A stretch of DNA of 64,000 nucleotides from assembly GCA_017591395.1 (NCBI GenBank), contig WEDG01000794.1, forward strand, positions 62,001-126,000, in the 5' to 3' direction. The notes below the pieces were generated by a model that worked only from the letters and a program-made list of their open reading frames with translations, was not told the DNA's origin and searched no databases. Below are positions 13,230 to 25,300 of this stretch, in pieces. The translations under genes and the position numbers were made by a program. This stretch comes from Schistocephalus solidus (Eukaryota > Platyhelminthes > Cestoda > Diphyllobothriidea > Diphyllobothriidae). Numbering within the stretch: position 1 is the stretch's first letter; each line of letters begins with the position of its first letter.

Positions 13230-14875
13230 CAAATGCATATCTAGTTTGCATTTAAATGTTTCAATAGTTTCGGCAAGGACCACCTCTTCAGGGATTCCGT
13301 TCCATGCTCTAACGAGCCTCTACAAAAGGGTGTTCTGTCGGACGTCCTCTGCAGTTTAAAGGGATGACCCCGTAGAAGTTCCGTCCCAGCCAAATCACAG
13401 AAGTCATCAAATTCTAGTGCAAACTCACGGCGTCTGGCAATGCGGTAGGTTTGGATGAGGTCACTGCATAGTTACTTGTAATTGAGATGAAATAAATCAA
13501 GTTTAGCCAGTCAGGCTTCTTAAGGCAAATGACCAAGATTATTGACCATCTTTGTAGCCCTCGCCTGAATTCTTTCCATCTGTAGATAATCCTTCGTGAA
13601 CTATGGATGCCATGTCTGGACGGCATACTCCAAGTAAACTCGAACAAATGCCCCGAAGTTTTTTCGAATATTTCCTTATCAATCTCTACATATCCTCATC
13701 TAGGTGCACATAAGACCTTTGTCACGTGTTTAACTTCTTTTTGGACACTCTGAAGATAGCTTGTGTGAGGAGTTTGTTAAAAAACCCAAAACCTTGTATT
13801 CCTCAACAAAATTGGCTGCCCACCGAGACGGTATTGTTATGAATCAGCATCCTCACTGTCTTTCTGGTACGGAGTCTTAGGCCTACACACTTCCCAACGT
13901 TTAAACTTAAGAGCCCACGAGCAGACTATCTGCTAAGACGGTTGAGACTCCCCAGACAGCGGCGTCAGATCTGACGGCTCTCCAAAATTTTGCATCTTCA
14001 GCAAACATGATGGCATTGTAAACCAGGTGGTCGACACAGTCTTTGATGTAGACTTAAAAGAGTGACGGCCTAAGAGTGAGCCTTGGAGGACACCACTAAG
14101 AACAGGAGGAGTTTTGACTTCGAGGTATCGATTCACACGGCTTGCAATCTTCCTGTAATAAAATCTGCGATCCATATCAGCAGAATTTCTCTTATTCCAA
14201 TTTAACATAATTTATTGATTAGAAGTTTGTGTGGGACAATGTTAAACGCCTTCTTTAAATCAGTATAGGTGCCATCAACCCTGTCACCTTCGTCCAGTGC
14301 ACGAGTCCATTTCTCTGTCGAGAGAAATAAACTGGAAAGACAGGAGTGATTCTGTCTGAAGCCATGCTGGAGCTCTGGGAGTAATCGGTTTTCCTCCAGG
14401 AACTTCATTGTCACCTTTTTAAATAAAGATTCCATTATTTTACAACAAATGCATGTAAGGCTGACAGCCCGATAAGTTTTGACACTAGATCGAGCGCAGT
14501 CTCGTATATGGGGTATATATTTGCTCCCTTCAATTCTGATGGCAGTCTCACTGCTTCAGATGATGAATGGAATATGTACGATAGTGGTTTGCAGAGTTCA
14601 GTTGCACATTTTCGCAAAAACGTTGCCGGTATATTTTCCGGATCAGATGGCTGTGCTTCTTTGAGATTTAGCAGCTCTCGTTCCACGGCACGTGCTGGTA
14701 AGAACATATATTAAAGCCCTGAACCGCCGTTTACAACAGCACTGTTGACTGAAGCTCGGCTTCTCTTTTGAATACAGAGGTAAAGAATTGAACCATGTGC
14801 TCAGCTTTCTTCCCATTTTCAATGACTTCTACATAATACCCATCCATAAGTACTGCTACTTAGTCCTTGTTTTTG
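13230..14875 (-). mobile_element. CR1-like non-LTR retrotransposon A, 5'-truncated and decayed
   Basis: The minus strand reads, with frameshifts and stops, as part of a CR1-type reverse transcriptase. Upstream (higher coordinates) is a KAEHMVQFFTSVFKREAELQ-like segment, then a degenerate PSDPENIPATFLRKCATELC motif. Next comes palm sequence around 14435-14202 (LPELQHGFRQNHSCL, and DGTYTDLKKAFNIVPHKLL with the motif-A-like aspartate). Toward 13.3 kb lies the C-terminal RGHPFKLQR-like tail shared with elements C and D. Its 5' end abuts the plus-strand element B near 14875. Confidence 0.8.
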
Positions 14876-15107
14876 AGTCGACTATACGAGGGGAACCGAA
14901 AATTGAAAATTGTAGACAACAAAATCGTCAAAACGGTGCGGTCGTTTTTATGGGAACATCCGGTGAAATTGACGGTAACCACGCCGGTCAAAAGCCCTAC
15001 CAAATGCCTATAGATTTGAACTCAGACAGGAGACTGGATATATCCAGCAAAAATCGCCATGTGGAAGAAAGAACTAAAAATCTTCAGAACAAAACAAGAT
15101 TAAAATT

Positions 15108-15923
15108 ATGAACACAAATGTGCAGAGTCTATTGAACAAAATGGATGAAATCAAACTGGTCGTGGACCATTTACAACCTGACTTCATAGCTCTAACTGAA
15201 ACATGGTTAAATGAACAAATCACAGACACAAAAGTCAGAATAGACGGTTTTCAGCTTATCCGCAGGGATAGAAACGGACGTAGGGGTGGTGGAATCGCAA
15301 TGTTCATACGAGAAGGCATTGACTTCATTCCGGATAAGCCCTCATCAAATAGGATCTCGTCTTGCGAAATAATTTGTTGTAAACTTAAAGTCCCAAACCA
15401 ACTAGACCTCCCTATTGCCGTGGTATATCGACACCCAGGACAGCGAACGGACACGGACGAAGCACTCATCACAGACGTAAAGCAAATTTGCCGTAGCAAA
15501 CACTTAATAATACTTGGAGATTTCAACGCACCCGATATCGATTGGGTGTCAATTTACTGCTCGCAATCAGAAAATTAATTCGAACAGAAATTACTTCAGT
15601 TGGTAAATGACGAGTTTCTTATCCGACATGTCACAATGGAGACGCGGTTCCGAACTGGGCAGCAGTCAAGCTGTTTGGATCTAATCATTCGTAGAGACGA
15701 AAATTGCATCCTTACATTAAGTTCTCACGTGCCGCTTGGACAAAGTGATCATTGTGTTCTTGCTTCGGAGTACAATCATTTTTCTGTACCCAAACGTCAT
15801 GCAGTTAGGCAGAGAAATGTATGGAAAGGGGATTATCCCAAAATGAAAGAATTACTGAATGGGATAGAATGGAGCCCTGCACGTGTACCTGACCTAAATT
15901 CTGCCTGGTTCTTTATTAGTTAA
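15108..15923 (+). pseudogene. APE-type endonuclease domain of element B (stop-interrupted)
   Basis: This domain would nick target DNA for target-primed reverse transcription. Motifs appear in the usual order: NTNVQSLLNKMDE, ALTETWL (catalytic Glu), RDRNGRRGGGIAMF, LIILGDFNAPDIDW (Asp/Asn), SSCLDLIIRRDE, and GQSDHCVL (SDH-type end). A stop at 15576-15578 and another at 15921-15923 interrupt the same reading frame, so the enzyme cannot be made intact. Confidence 0.85.
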
Positions 15924-16381
15924 TTGATTCAGCAGTTGGTAGAGAAATTCTGCCCACTTAAAAGGCGATCGTGCGTCTCCCGACCCGAGTGGGTGACATC
16001 GGAAATAAAAAGGAATCTCAAGAAGAAAAGAAGACTGTGGAGAACATATGCCAGATATCAACAACCCGAACATTTTTCCGCTTTAAAGAAACAGCGAAAT
16101 CGGTGTCGGAATCTTCTGAGAAAAGAAAGATCAGCCTTTGAGTCAGAAATAGTCAAAGACATACCAAGAAATTCGACAAGGTTATTTGTTTACGTTAATA
16201 AGGCAAAACGAAATTGCGACTGCATTCCTTGTCTTAAAGACAATCAGGGAAACAGGTTAACTGATAACTCTGATAAGACCAGCCTCTTATCCAATTTCTT
16301 TATGTCCGTGTATACCGAGGAACCACCTTTTGACGAGGCTGAATACTACAGTTCTGCCAAATCTACAAAAAAATAAGCACG

Positions 16382-17142
16382 ATGTCGTTCCCAATGGACA
16401 CAGTAAGAAAAACTCTGAAACAGCTACAGCCCACTAAATCACCTGGCCCAGATGGTATATCCGCAAAAGTTCTCAATGAACTCACAGACCAGCTAGCCTC
16501 TCCGCTCTCCAAGATATTTGAAAGTTCGATGGAGGCGGGTGCTCTGCCTACCGAGTGGAAGATAGCCAACATAACCCCCATCTATAAAGGAGGAGAGAGG
16601 ACATCACTAAACCGTTTCCAACCAGTCAGCATCACAAGTATCTGTTGCAAAATGATGGAGAAGGTAATCGAAACGGAATCGATGAGGCATCTTGAAGAGA
16701 ATAACTTGCTAAGTTCATATCAACATGGATTTCGAAGTGGTCGATCCTGCCTCACAAACCTGCTCACATCCATGGAAAGTTGGACAAAATCATTAGAAAT
16801 GGGTTTGTCAGTCGATGCGGTCTACATTGATTATAGCAAAGCCTTTGATAGGGTTCCACACAAACGTCTGGTCTTTAAGCTGCGTCAAATGGGTGTGACT
16901 GACAACCTACTCAAATGGTTGGCCGACTTTCTCACAGGCAGGCGCCAGCGTGTTTTATTGGAGACGCCAAGTATCACTTGGAAACCGTTCACAATGGAGT
17001 TCCGCAGAGCAGCGGTCTGGGTCTCATTTTGTTTCTGATATACGTGAACAACTGCAGCAAAGCAGCGGATACGCCCGATATTCTCCTCTTGTGCACTTCT
17101 CGCCAGCAACTCCACGAGATCTTCCAGTCAACAGAGGGCTGA
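16382..17142 (+). pseudogene. Reverse transcriptase fragment of element B
   Basis: RT fingers and palm are visible: KSPGPDGISAKVLNEL, LPTEWKIANITPIYKGG, RFQPVSITSICCKMMEKV, YQHGFRSGRSCLTNLL, VYIDYSKAFDRVPHKRL (motif A). Then, after a frameshift near 16970, NGVPQSSGLGLILFLIYVNN (motif B). The expected FADD catalytic motif is not recognisable: the frame reads AADTPDILLL and ends at 17142. The reading frame differs from that of the upstream linker (15924-16376), which shows a further frameshift. Confidence 0.85.
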
Positions 17143-17276
17143 GTCATTTCGATATTTTATTCATAAAGTTGCTTCCGCTAAAACCTTCGTCCCATACTTT
17201 TAAAACTCTTTATTGTTTTTGCGATCTATCATGGAATTCAAAAATACACCCTTCGAAAATTGTGCAAAATATATGT

Positions 17277-17350
17277 CACTGCCGAGATTGGAACCGGGGC
17301 ACCAGCGTGCAGGGAACGACGGCGAAACCACTGAGCTATCCCCACACGAC
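17277..17350 (-). repeat. tRNA-like sequence between two CR1 elements
   Basis: The minus strand carries an A-box-like TAGCTCAGTGGTTTCG and a B-box-like CCGGTTCCAATCTCG about 35 bases apart, the layout of a tRNA or tRNA-derived SINE head. The acceptor and anticodon stems do not pair convincingly, so I do not call a functional tRNA. It is read through by the plus-strand frame 17213-18052. Confidence 0.45.
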
Positions 17351-18632
17351 AAAATCTCTGACCTAATTTTTAATGATGGAATAAACATAAATCATAATAC
17401 GAATGGCCACATTTCCGGACATGTTTCCTTTAAATCACCTCCCGCCAAACGGGCCAAGAGTTTAGTAAGTTTTTTGGATGTCAATTACGAGGACGAAGCG
17501 TGTGCGACATGCTTTAAACTTCTTCTAAAAATTTCCGAGATTGAAAAGGATATGCAGGGGCTGAAGATGGAGATAGAGAAGTTAAAGAAACTTCCTCACA
17601 ATTTGCCCGAAAAGAAGCAGTCCCTAACGATGGAACACGAGGGAGACAAATGCACATACGCGAACACAGCTTCCGCAGCCATCACATCCAACAAGGAAGA
17701 TGACGCTACGTCAACGGAGCTCGATGTAGCTGTTAACCAGCATCCAGTAAGGAAAAAGGGCAAGCGGCAGGGATCCAAGAAAATACAGAAACGAGTTTCA
17801 GAAGACACAGATAATATTTCATCCAAAAATGTAAGTCCCAGAATCCCAGCATCGGACAACAACACCACCAAATTGGATAACGGTAATATCAGGAGAACTT
17901 CAATAATGCCTCTTCCAAAGGCAGTTCCGACTTCAGACTCACCTCCTGTCGGCTATCCCAGCAGTTCTAAAAGAGCCCTTAGTTGGGGAGCGAAAATACC
18001 AATGAGTGGCAAGATATCATTGGGAAACAACATAAAACGAGTATCAAGTTGAAAACAAACCTAATGAATCACTCTGGTCATTCAGAGGAAAATATGATCG
18101 GCAGTGAATCAAAAGACGCCCTAGACCGAGAGAACTGCGTTGTTATCCATGGCTTACCTGAATCAACTGCACACACCTCAAAAGGAACGGATATCCGCTG
18201 ATCTTGCTATGTTTTCAGCACCTACTGAATGATATACTTCATTCAGGAGAGACGATAACCGTTCGCGCTGCCTTCAGGCTCGGAAAAAAAGGATATCGAA
18301 CAGTCCCAAAATGTGAAAACCACGGCCTATCAAAATTGTCTTGGACAACAAGGAAGAGGCTAAACTACTTCTCTCGAGAAAAAACAAACCTTCGGAACTC
18401 TCATAAACAGATTTTTCAGCCGGACTACTCTCCAGCAGAACGTCTGAAACGCCGCGAATTAGTGATAGAAATGAAGAGGAGACTTGCAGCTGGAGAGAGC
18501 AATCTGGTGATTTTACAGGGAACGCGTGATACAGAGAAACGCAATATTGCTCTGGAACCAGCCCATGCTCATGATGGCATCGGCAAAATTAGCATTGGCA
18601 AACTCGAGACAAACGGAATTTGGCTCTGCTGA
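17350..18632 (+). pseudogene. ORF1 protein of element C (broken)
   Basis: The CR1-type ORF1 product is expected to bind RNA. The first frame (to 18052) has a heptad-like coiled-coil stretch (ISEIEKDMQGLKMEIEKLKK), then a lysine-rich segment and a Ser/Pro-rich segment. After frameshifts come NCVVIHGLPEST, FQHLLNDILHSGETITVRAA and FRLGKK, then YSPAERLKRRELVIEMKRRL. This is the conserved RRM-like block of flatworm CR1 ORF1 as I know it. Stops at 18199-18201 and several frame changes show the ORF is dead. Confidence 0.7.
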
Positions 18633-19344
18633 CTGCTGCACACTGAAATTTCTGTATACCAACGCCCAAAGTCTGTTTTCGAAACTCGACGAACTGAGAA
18701 TTCAGGTAGCCGTTCTGTCTCCCGATATTATAGCAATCACAGAAACATGGCTGTCACAGAACATCAGTGATTGCGAAGTAGCCTTATCCGGGTACCAGCT
18801 GTTCAGGAGAGACCGCACCCAACGCCAGGGTGGAGGAGTTGCGATGTATGTTAAAAGCAATTTCACAGTGTGTGAAATGACGGAGAAGATTAGCAATGGT
18901 ATTGAGGCTATTTGGCTGAAAATAAAGACGCGGGGATCGCAGTTCCTCGAAGTCATGACTCTCTACCGACCACCGGGGACAGACACTGACGCTGATACTT
19001 GTTTGTTGGAGAACATAAAGGAGATAAGCAGTCGACCTGATGTTGTTCTCATGGGTGACTTCAATGCACCCAGCATTCGATGGAACGATCTGCAGGCACA
19101 GAGCTCAAAGTTTTCCTTCGATCATCGTCTGCTAAAGACAACACTTGAAGCTCTTTTCACCCAACATGTATTTGTTCCAACGAGAGCGCGTGGAGGACAA
19201 CAGGCTAGTTGTTTAGATCTCGTCTTCACTAAAGATCCTGACAGTATAGACGAGGTACACTGCCTACCTCCACTTGGTCGAAGTGATCACGCAGTACTTT
19301 CATGGGAATTATGGTTTATATTCTGTGCCATCTGCAATCAATGA
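18526..19344 (+). pseudogene. APE endonuclease of element C
   Basis: One open frame holds the whole endonuclease: FLYTNAQSLFSKLDELR (active-site Asn), IIAITETWL (Glu), RDRTQRQGGGVAMYV, TLYRPPGTDTDA, VVLMGDFNAPSIRW (Asp/Asn), QQASCLDLVFTKDP and LPPLGRSDHAVLSWE (catalytic His region). All expected residues are present, so the domain itself looks undamaged. The frame then shifts (19274 onward continues in another frame), so it is cut off from the reverse transcriptase. Confidence 0.85.
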
Positions 19345-19472
19345 AACCAGGCCCAATCTATGGCGAGGAGACTTTTGCAAGATGAGAGCTGAGGCATCAC
19401 GAATAGACTGGGATGTTCTCTTCTCCGGGAATGTCACTGAGGACTGGAATTTAGGATATCTAACAGACCACA

Positions 19473-21394
19473 GTGGTTAACAAGGGATCTAAAAGAGAGA
19501 TTAACAGGAAAGGAAGGCTTTGGAAGAAATTTTGCCGATCCAATGAAAATTTAGCCTTGCAAGCATACAAAACTCAGAGGAACAAGGTTAAAAGCGATCT
19601 TCCAAAGCCGACGGGATTACGAGAGGGATTTGCTCCAGAGGCAGTTCACAATCCCAAATTACTCTACAGCTATGTAAGAAAAACCGCACGTAACAGGAAC
19701 CCGATTCCTGTTATGAGAAACGATGACGGTTTCGAGATATCAGAAAATATAAACAAAGCTGAACACTTTTCCCAGTTCTTTCAGTCGGTTTTCACTAGAG
19801 AAGCTGTTTTTATTCCATCAAGTTACGAGACTACAGGAGTGCCACTTATTCAGGATATGCTCTTTTACGAAGCGGCGGTCTTTGAAGAACTAAAAAGTCT
19901 GAAGGCATGCAAATCTCCTGGCCCCGACGAGATTCCAGCAAAGCTACTCCTCGAACTTGCTCGAGAGCTGGCGAAACCGCTATCGTTGCTGTGCCAGAAA
20001 TCGTTCGATACGGGAATTCTTCCTACCGACTGGAAAACAGCCCACATCGCACCGCTTCACAAAAGTGGTAGTCGTGCATTTGCTACAAAATTACAGGCCT
20101 GTCAGCCTGACCTCAATCTGTTGCAAGGTTATGGAGAAGGTTGTCAAAAAGGAATTGATGATTTATTTAAGAAACCCGTAACCTCTTATCGACTGCACAA
20201 TACGGCTTTCGTGGGGAAGATCGTGTTACGAACTTACTTTATACGATGCAAAGCTGGACAAAAGCACTCGATGCAAAAGACACTGTGCACGTGGCCTACA
20301 TTGATTTCCAGAAGGCCTTCGATAGTGTTCCACACCAGCGTCTCCTTCACAAGTTGAGAATGTTCGGTCTTGGCGGCAAACTTCTTACGTGGATCAAGAA
20401 TTTTCTCGTCGGTCGTTCCCAAGTGGTCTGTGTAGGCGGATCGTGATCAAAGCGCACAGTCATCGAGAGTGGAGTCCCACAAGGTTCAGTGCTCGGACCG
20501 ATCCTATTTCTCTTGTTCATTAATGATTGTGTACAGGAATTGGACTGTAACTTTGCTATGTTTGCGGACGATATAAAAATCTGGAAAAGTTATCCACAAT
20601 GCTGCTGATGCAGACAATTTCCAAGAAAAATCTTCGTCGATTGGACGAGTGGTCCCACAAATGGCTCTTGTCCTTCAACTCAAACAAATGCACCCTGCTA
20701 CGCCTGGGAAATCGAAATCAGGTCACTGATCTGCGACCCTACTATTTAAACGGTTTGCCACTCCGAAGCACACACAGAAGGATCTTGGAGTTTGGATGAA
20801 AAGACAACCTGAAGCCTTCTACGCAATGTTCCAAGGCAGCTAAATCCGCCAATTCAATACTGTACGCTATCAAGCGGGCATTTCAAGTTTTTCGATGAAG
20901 ACTGCTTTTCTAAAAGTCTTTGGTACGTTTGTAAGGCCACATCTTGAATATGCGATCCAAAGCCTGGCGACCGTGGATGCAACAGGACTACAACATGCTC
21001 GAAAGGGTGCAGCGGCGAGCCACAAAATTAGTAAGAGGTCAATCTGAACTGTCATATGAGATTCGTCTAAATAACTTAAAGCTCTATCCTCTGAGTTATA
21101 GGCAGTTGCGCGGAGACTTGATACAAACCTTCCGTATCGTGCGTGGCATGGATTGCGCCCTCCCTATTTGATGACTTCAACTTTGCCACTACGAAAAATC
21201 TCCGAGGTCATCCATTCAAACTAAGTGTGCCCCAAGTACGATTGGATGTGAGGAAGTATTTTTTCACCAACCGTGTCGTGGAACCGTGGAATAACCTACC
21301 TGAGGCGATTGTTATGTCCCAGTCTGTGTATACATTCAAACATCGGCTTGACATACATATGTTACAGTACCACGAAGACTATGTGACTACTTAA
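19473..21394 (+). pseudogene. Reverse transcriptase of element C (frameshifted)
   Basis: Across several frames: CKSPGPDEIPAKLLLEL, LPTDWKTAHIAPLHKSG, SLTSICCKVMEKVVKKEL, then VAYIDFQKAFDSVPHQRLL (motif A). Motif B GVPQGSVLGPILFLLFIND and FADDIKIW (catalytic FADD) are near 20480-20580, and a thumb LDEWSHKWLLSFNSNKCTLL follows. The C-terminal tail runs RGHPFKLSVPQVRLDVRKYF ... WNNLPEAIV ... FKHRLD and ends with a stop at 21394. The key residues are intact, but at least four frameshifts break the frame. Confidence 0.85.
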
Positions 21395-21550
21395 CCTTAA
21401 CAATATCAGTGTACCACGTAAACCTGCCTGCATTCACTTGACTGTTACTTCTTTAATTTGCTTCTTATTCTTGCTACTTTTATGTAACAAATAGGGATTT
21501 CAAAGGCGTAAGCCTATTTTCCTCAAATACACTGAACTGAACTGAACTGA

Positions 21551-22520
21551 TTGTCTGACATGCGAGAAGGTAATGTTCGCTGACGATCTGAAGTTATGGA
21601 ACTCGATTGAAAAACTGGAGAATGCGCGGAAATTACAAGAAAACTTAGATCGCTTGCAAACATGGTGTGATGAGTGGCTGTTGAACCTTAATCTTAACAA
21701 ATGCCAAATAATCTGAATGCGGTCTAGTTCCAGAAGGATGATTAGGTTTGAATACCATTACTTCATCAGTTGTCACCAACTCCAAGAGGTAAATATTCTA
21801 AAGGACTTGGGTATATGGATAACACCAACTCTCAAACCATCGTCGAACTGTTCGAATATCGCAAAGAAAGCTATGTGTATCTAAAGGCGCAATCAGGAGG
21901 TCCTTCGTTAATTTTGACGGAGAGCTTTTTGAGCGCGTGTTTGAAACATTTATCCGGCCGGTGTTGGAATATTGCGTTCAGGCATGGCGCCCTTGGACGA
22001 AACATGACTACGCTCTGCTAGAAAAAGTTCAACGGAGGGCAACGAAACTAGTCAGTGGATTGGAATGCCTACCCTATTAGGGCCTCCTAGAAAGACTTAA
22101 AATTTTCCTCTCTCTTTTAGGCAATACAGAGGTGATATGAGCTTAGTCTTCAAACTGGTCAGAGGAGTTGATTGTGCTCTTCAGATGGCCAACTTTTTTG
22201 AATTGGCAAACATGACAAGTCTCCGAGGTCACCAATACAAACTGAAAAGAAACCACGCCAAACTTGAAGTGCGGGCCAATTTCTTTTCCCAACGGGTGAT
22301 TGAAGAATGGAACAAACTGCCAGCTTCGGTTGTTCAGGATGAATGCGTTGAAATGTTTAAAAGAAGACTTGATGGACATATATTTAGTCGACAGCAATGA
22401 TCGATATACTAAAACGACTATCGCCATTTAACATTTGCTTGTTTTGCTAGCGTCTATCTGTAAATAGGGTTTTAAAAGGCTCTGCCTATCTCGCTTATAT
22501 ATACTGAATTATACTGAATA
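21551..22520 (+). mobile_element. CR1-like element D, 5'-truncated 3' end
   Basis: It begins immediately after the tail of element C with CLTCEKVMFADDLKLW (the FADD motif), then LDRLQTWCDEWLLNLNLNKC. The C-terminal RGHQYKLKRNHAKLEVRANF, WNKLPASVV and FKRRLDGHIF precede the stop near 22399. The 3' UTR has an aggctctgcct hairpin and an atactgaattatactgaat tail. It differs from C in sequence, so it is a different subfamily rather than a duplication of C. Confidence 0.8.
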
Positions 22521-22529
22521 ATTAATATA

Positions 22530-25300
22530 TTGGAATGTAATGATGTGCTGTTTATTTTTAGTCTACTGCATGATTCTGGATTCAAAGTTCTTCCTCGCCT
22601 GATGGATGATTTTTCACCGCATTTCATTGGCGAAGAAATTCCACGAGCTATTCTGATGACCCAGTTTCCCCAAAAACCTTCCATTTTTATTCTAGGACTG
22701 CCTGTTAAGTCTAAATGTTAACCAGGCAGGGTGACATACTTTTTTGTAAATTACGTGGACAATAGCACTCAATCAAGTCTATTGAAATCTTCTTAAACAA
22801 TTTCCAGTCATTCGCTAGATTACCTTTGAGCAAACAATCCAAATATACGCATATCATTTCGTTCTTCATCGCATTAAAACCAACTTTCCAGATATTTCGC
22901 TTCCCCTCCGTTCTATTTTATCGTTGACAATAAAGTGAATAATCCCACAACAGGGTAGTATTGTAACTCTTACCTGAGAGGTGTATTAGAATTCAATTCG
23001 TCAATATTAGAAAAGTTATTCGTTAATAATAGGTCCAGGCGATTGACTCCCTGGTTCCCTCTTAATCTCGTTGGTAAGTTAACCTGCTGTGTCGAAGGTT
23101 AGTTGAGAGTTAAGTCCATTAGTTTACGATCAAAGGAAGTTGGAGCACCATAACCTGTCAGATTTACCCGGTCTATTGCAGGTGAGTTGAAATCTCTGGC
23201 AATAAAAACCTCCTGTTGACTTGCTACTTCCTTAACCAAATGGAGGGGTGACTCATCAACTGCACTCGGAATGTTCGGTGGTTTGTAGACATGAACAATT
23301 TTTGGTATTTTAAACAATTCTTGTTTAACTTTATCCAGAGAGATTTCTATTCAAAGAAGAGGGCATGCGCTATTTCTACGGCCAATATTCTTGTTCCTGC
23401 ATAAACGGACACCTTACCTAGTCTTTTTTCAAGGTCTCTGCGAAAAAGCTAGTACAAATCCATCTAAATCTAGGCCTGCGCAATTTTGAATTTGAGCCAC
23501 GTTTTCGTGATGGCAAGGACATCGGAGTTTCAGTCTGAGACTAACCCCCCGCTTTGGTCTATTTTCGAAAGGAAACTTTGAGTACTGGTATACAAAAATC
23601 TAAATGAAGACTGGGTAATTCCTTCAAGTAGACGTCTGCTAATTTCGGGAGTTTGAATGGTATAATCTGTCAGTGCATCCTGAGACAAACTGGTGTCCAT
23701 CATGCCAACCGAATTCTGGAGCGCCTTCCTTTTGTAATACGAGCTCTGTACATTTGGGTACTTCATATTTAACGTCCATCATCTCGGTGAGGGCCAGCCT
23801 TGATGGTGTAAGGGATCTGCCACAAGAAAGACCTCTTCAGCAGTTTTATTTCCTCGTCCTTTATTAGGAGTCATTTTTACACTGATTAGTTCTCAGCTTC
23901 CTCATTTTTTGACATTCCGCTGGTTCGGAATCCAGCTAAAAAACACATCCCAGTATGAGTTATGGAGAGCCTGAACATCGTTTTCAATAATTATTTTAAG
24001 AGACCTCATTGATGGTTGCTTATGTGAAGTGCCAACTTTCCCTAAGCGTAAAGCTTTGTGCACGGGTAGGCATTCACTATCCTTAAGGATGGCAATTAAG
24101 TATGCTCAGAAGAGATTGAGGTCAAGTTCAACCATTTAAATCAGAGAAGTGGACTCGGGAGCCTCTTTAATGACAAGATTGAGTTTTCGGTCGAAATGTC
24201 TGTTTTGTGACTTGTAACTCTGATTCGTTGATGGAACATCGTTATCAGGAGGAATTCTTTTCTGGTCAACGATGCTATCGGCTTCAGTACTGAGAATGAT
24301 TCCTAAAGTTAACGGCAAACGTTTCTTGCTCCTTCTCCATTTCCACCTTTTTTAGCGATCAGTTCAACTAAGTCTAATTATTCGGCAGACCCCACAAAGG
24401 AATTGACTGTGCTTGCATCTGATTGGAAGTGTCAATGCCTTCGTATCGACCGCAGACGTTTCTACCTCTGTCGAATGACTACGCTTGAACTTCCATAACA
24501 GACTTTTCGTGACACTAATAATTCCTATCCAGATACATTCATCCCCATTTTCAAATTTTGCTATTTCTAAACTTTGGAAGGCAGGTTCTTTTTGCTAAAC
24601 ACAAACTCCTCATTTCGAACACTGATATTTAAGCATAGAACCAAAAAGATAAAGGGGTTTCGGAAAAGAGGAGTTTGTTTAATGTTTTTCTGTGTTCTAA
24701 GGATTTGACGGCGCCCAAGAATTACCCAATCAATAAACCTTTTTATATATTTATTTATTTGTTAAAACCCTTTTGGAGACTTTTTCAATGTGTCTTGCAG
24801 TGGTTCCTGTATCATTATTACAGGCTTTAGCTTGAACGTTCATCGATGAGAAGGAACTCTGCTGTGAGGTTGAACCCATTTTTGTGTTTTTATCTTGGCC
24901 TTCTTTGACTTTGACTTCTTCCCCTTCGGTTCTTCAAATTCGACGAGCATTTCAACATCGCCGTTTAGTGCATCATCCAACAAAGATGCAGCATTTGTTT
25001 GTGTACCCAAAGCGTTAATGATTCTGTTTGAACTGGATGACAATGGTAAGGTGCATAAGGTGGTTTGATCTCCCTATCTAAGGAAACAAATGTCTACTGA
25101 TTAACTGAGCTTTGTAGACGCAACGTCTTTTAGCTCTACACCAGGCATGCTTGAGGAAGCTTTATTCGCATATGCAATTTCTTCTTTGGAATTTTCGTTG
25201 TTACTGGTTTTATTTTGCCGACTGAACAATAAACATAATCTTTTAGATTTGTCGTTTCTTACTTCAAGTTACGTTTCTCTTTGTCCATAAATTGTACTTT
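22530..25300 (-). mobile_element. CR1-like element E, decayed 5' half
   Basis: Read on the minus strand, a lysine-rich ORF1 segment (EEPKGKKSKSKKAKIKTQK) lies near 24840-25043 and RKLNLVIKEAPESTS (ORF1 block) near 24150. FRFLYTSTQSFLSKIDQ (APE start) is near 23560, VHVYKPPNIPSAVDES and EVFIARDFNSPAID (APE core, GDFN changed to RDFN) near 23110-23300, and the post-APE linker near 22800-22900. Many stops are present. The assignment of the most upstream part (above 24400) is weaker. Confidence 0.65.

Larger units (their letters stand above)
14876..17142 (+). mobile_element. CR1-like non-LTR retrotransposon B, 3'-truncated
   Basis: It starts with a short ORF1 remnant, then ORF2 with APE endonuclease, linker and reverse transcriptase. 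It stops abruptly within RT motifs just after GVPQSSGLGLILFLIYVNN, so the C-terminal half and the 3' tail are missing. Several in-frame stops (near 15578, 15923, 16376) and frameshifts make it a dead copy. The truncation point is followed by a tRNA-like sequence and then element C. Confidence 0.85.
17213..21550 (+). mobile_element. CR1-like non-LTR retrotransposon C, nearly full length but inactive
   Basis: This is the most complete CR1-like copy here: ORF1 (17350-18600), ORF2 with APE (18630-19320), linker and reverse transcriptase (19470-21394), and a short 3' UTR. The 3' UTR ends in a small aggcgtaagcct hairpin and an (ACTGA)n-type tail (cactgaactgaactgaactga) at 21531-21550. Frameshifts and stops break both ORFs. 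Element D starts directly after the tail. Confidence 0.85.
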
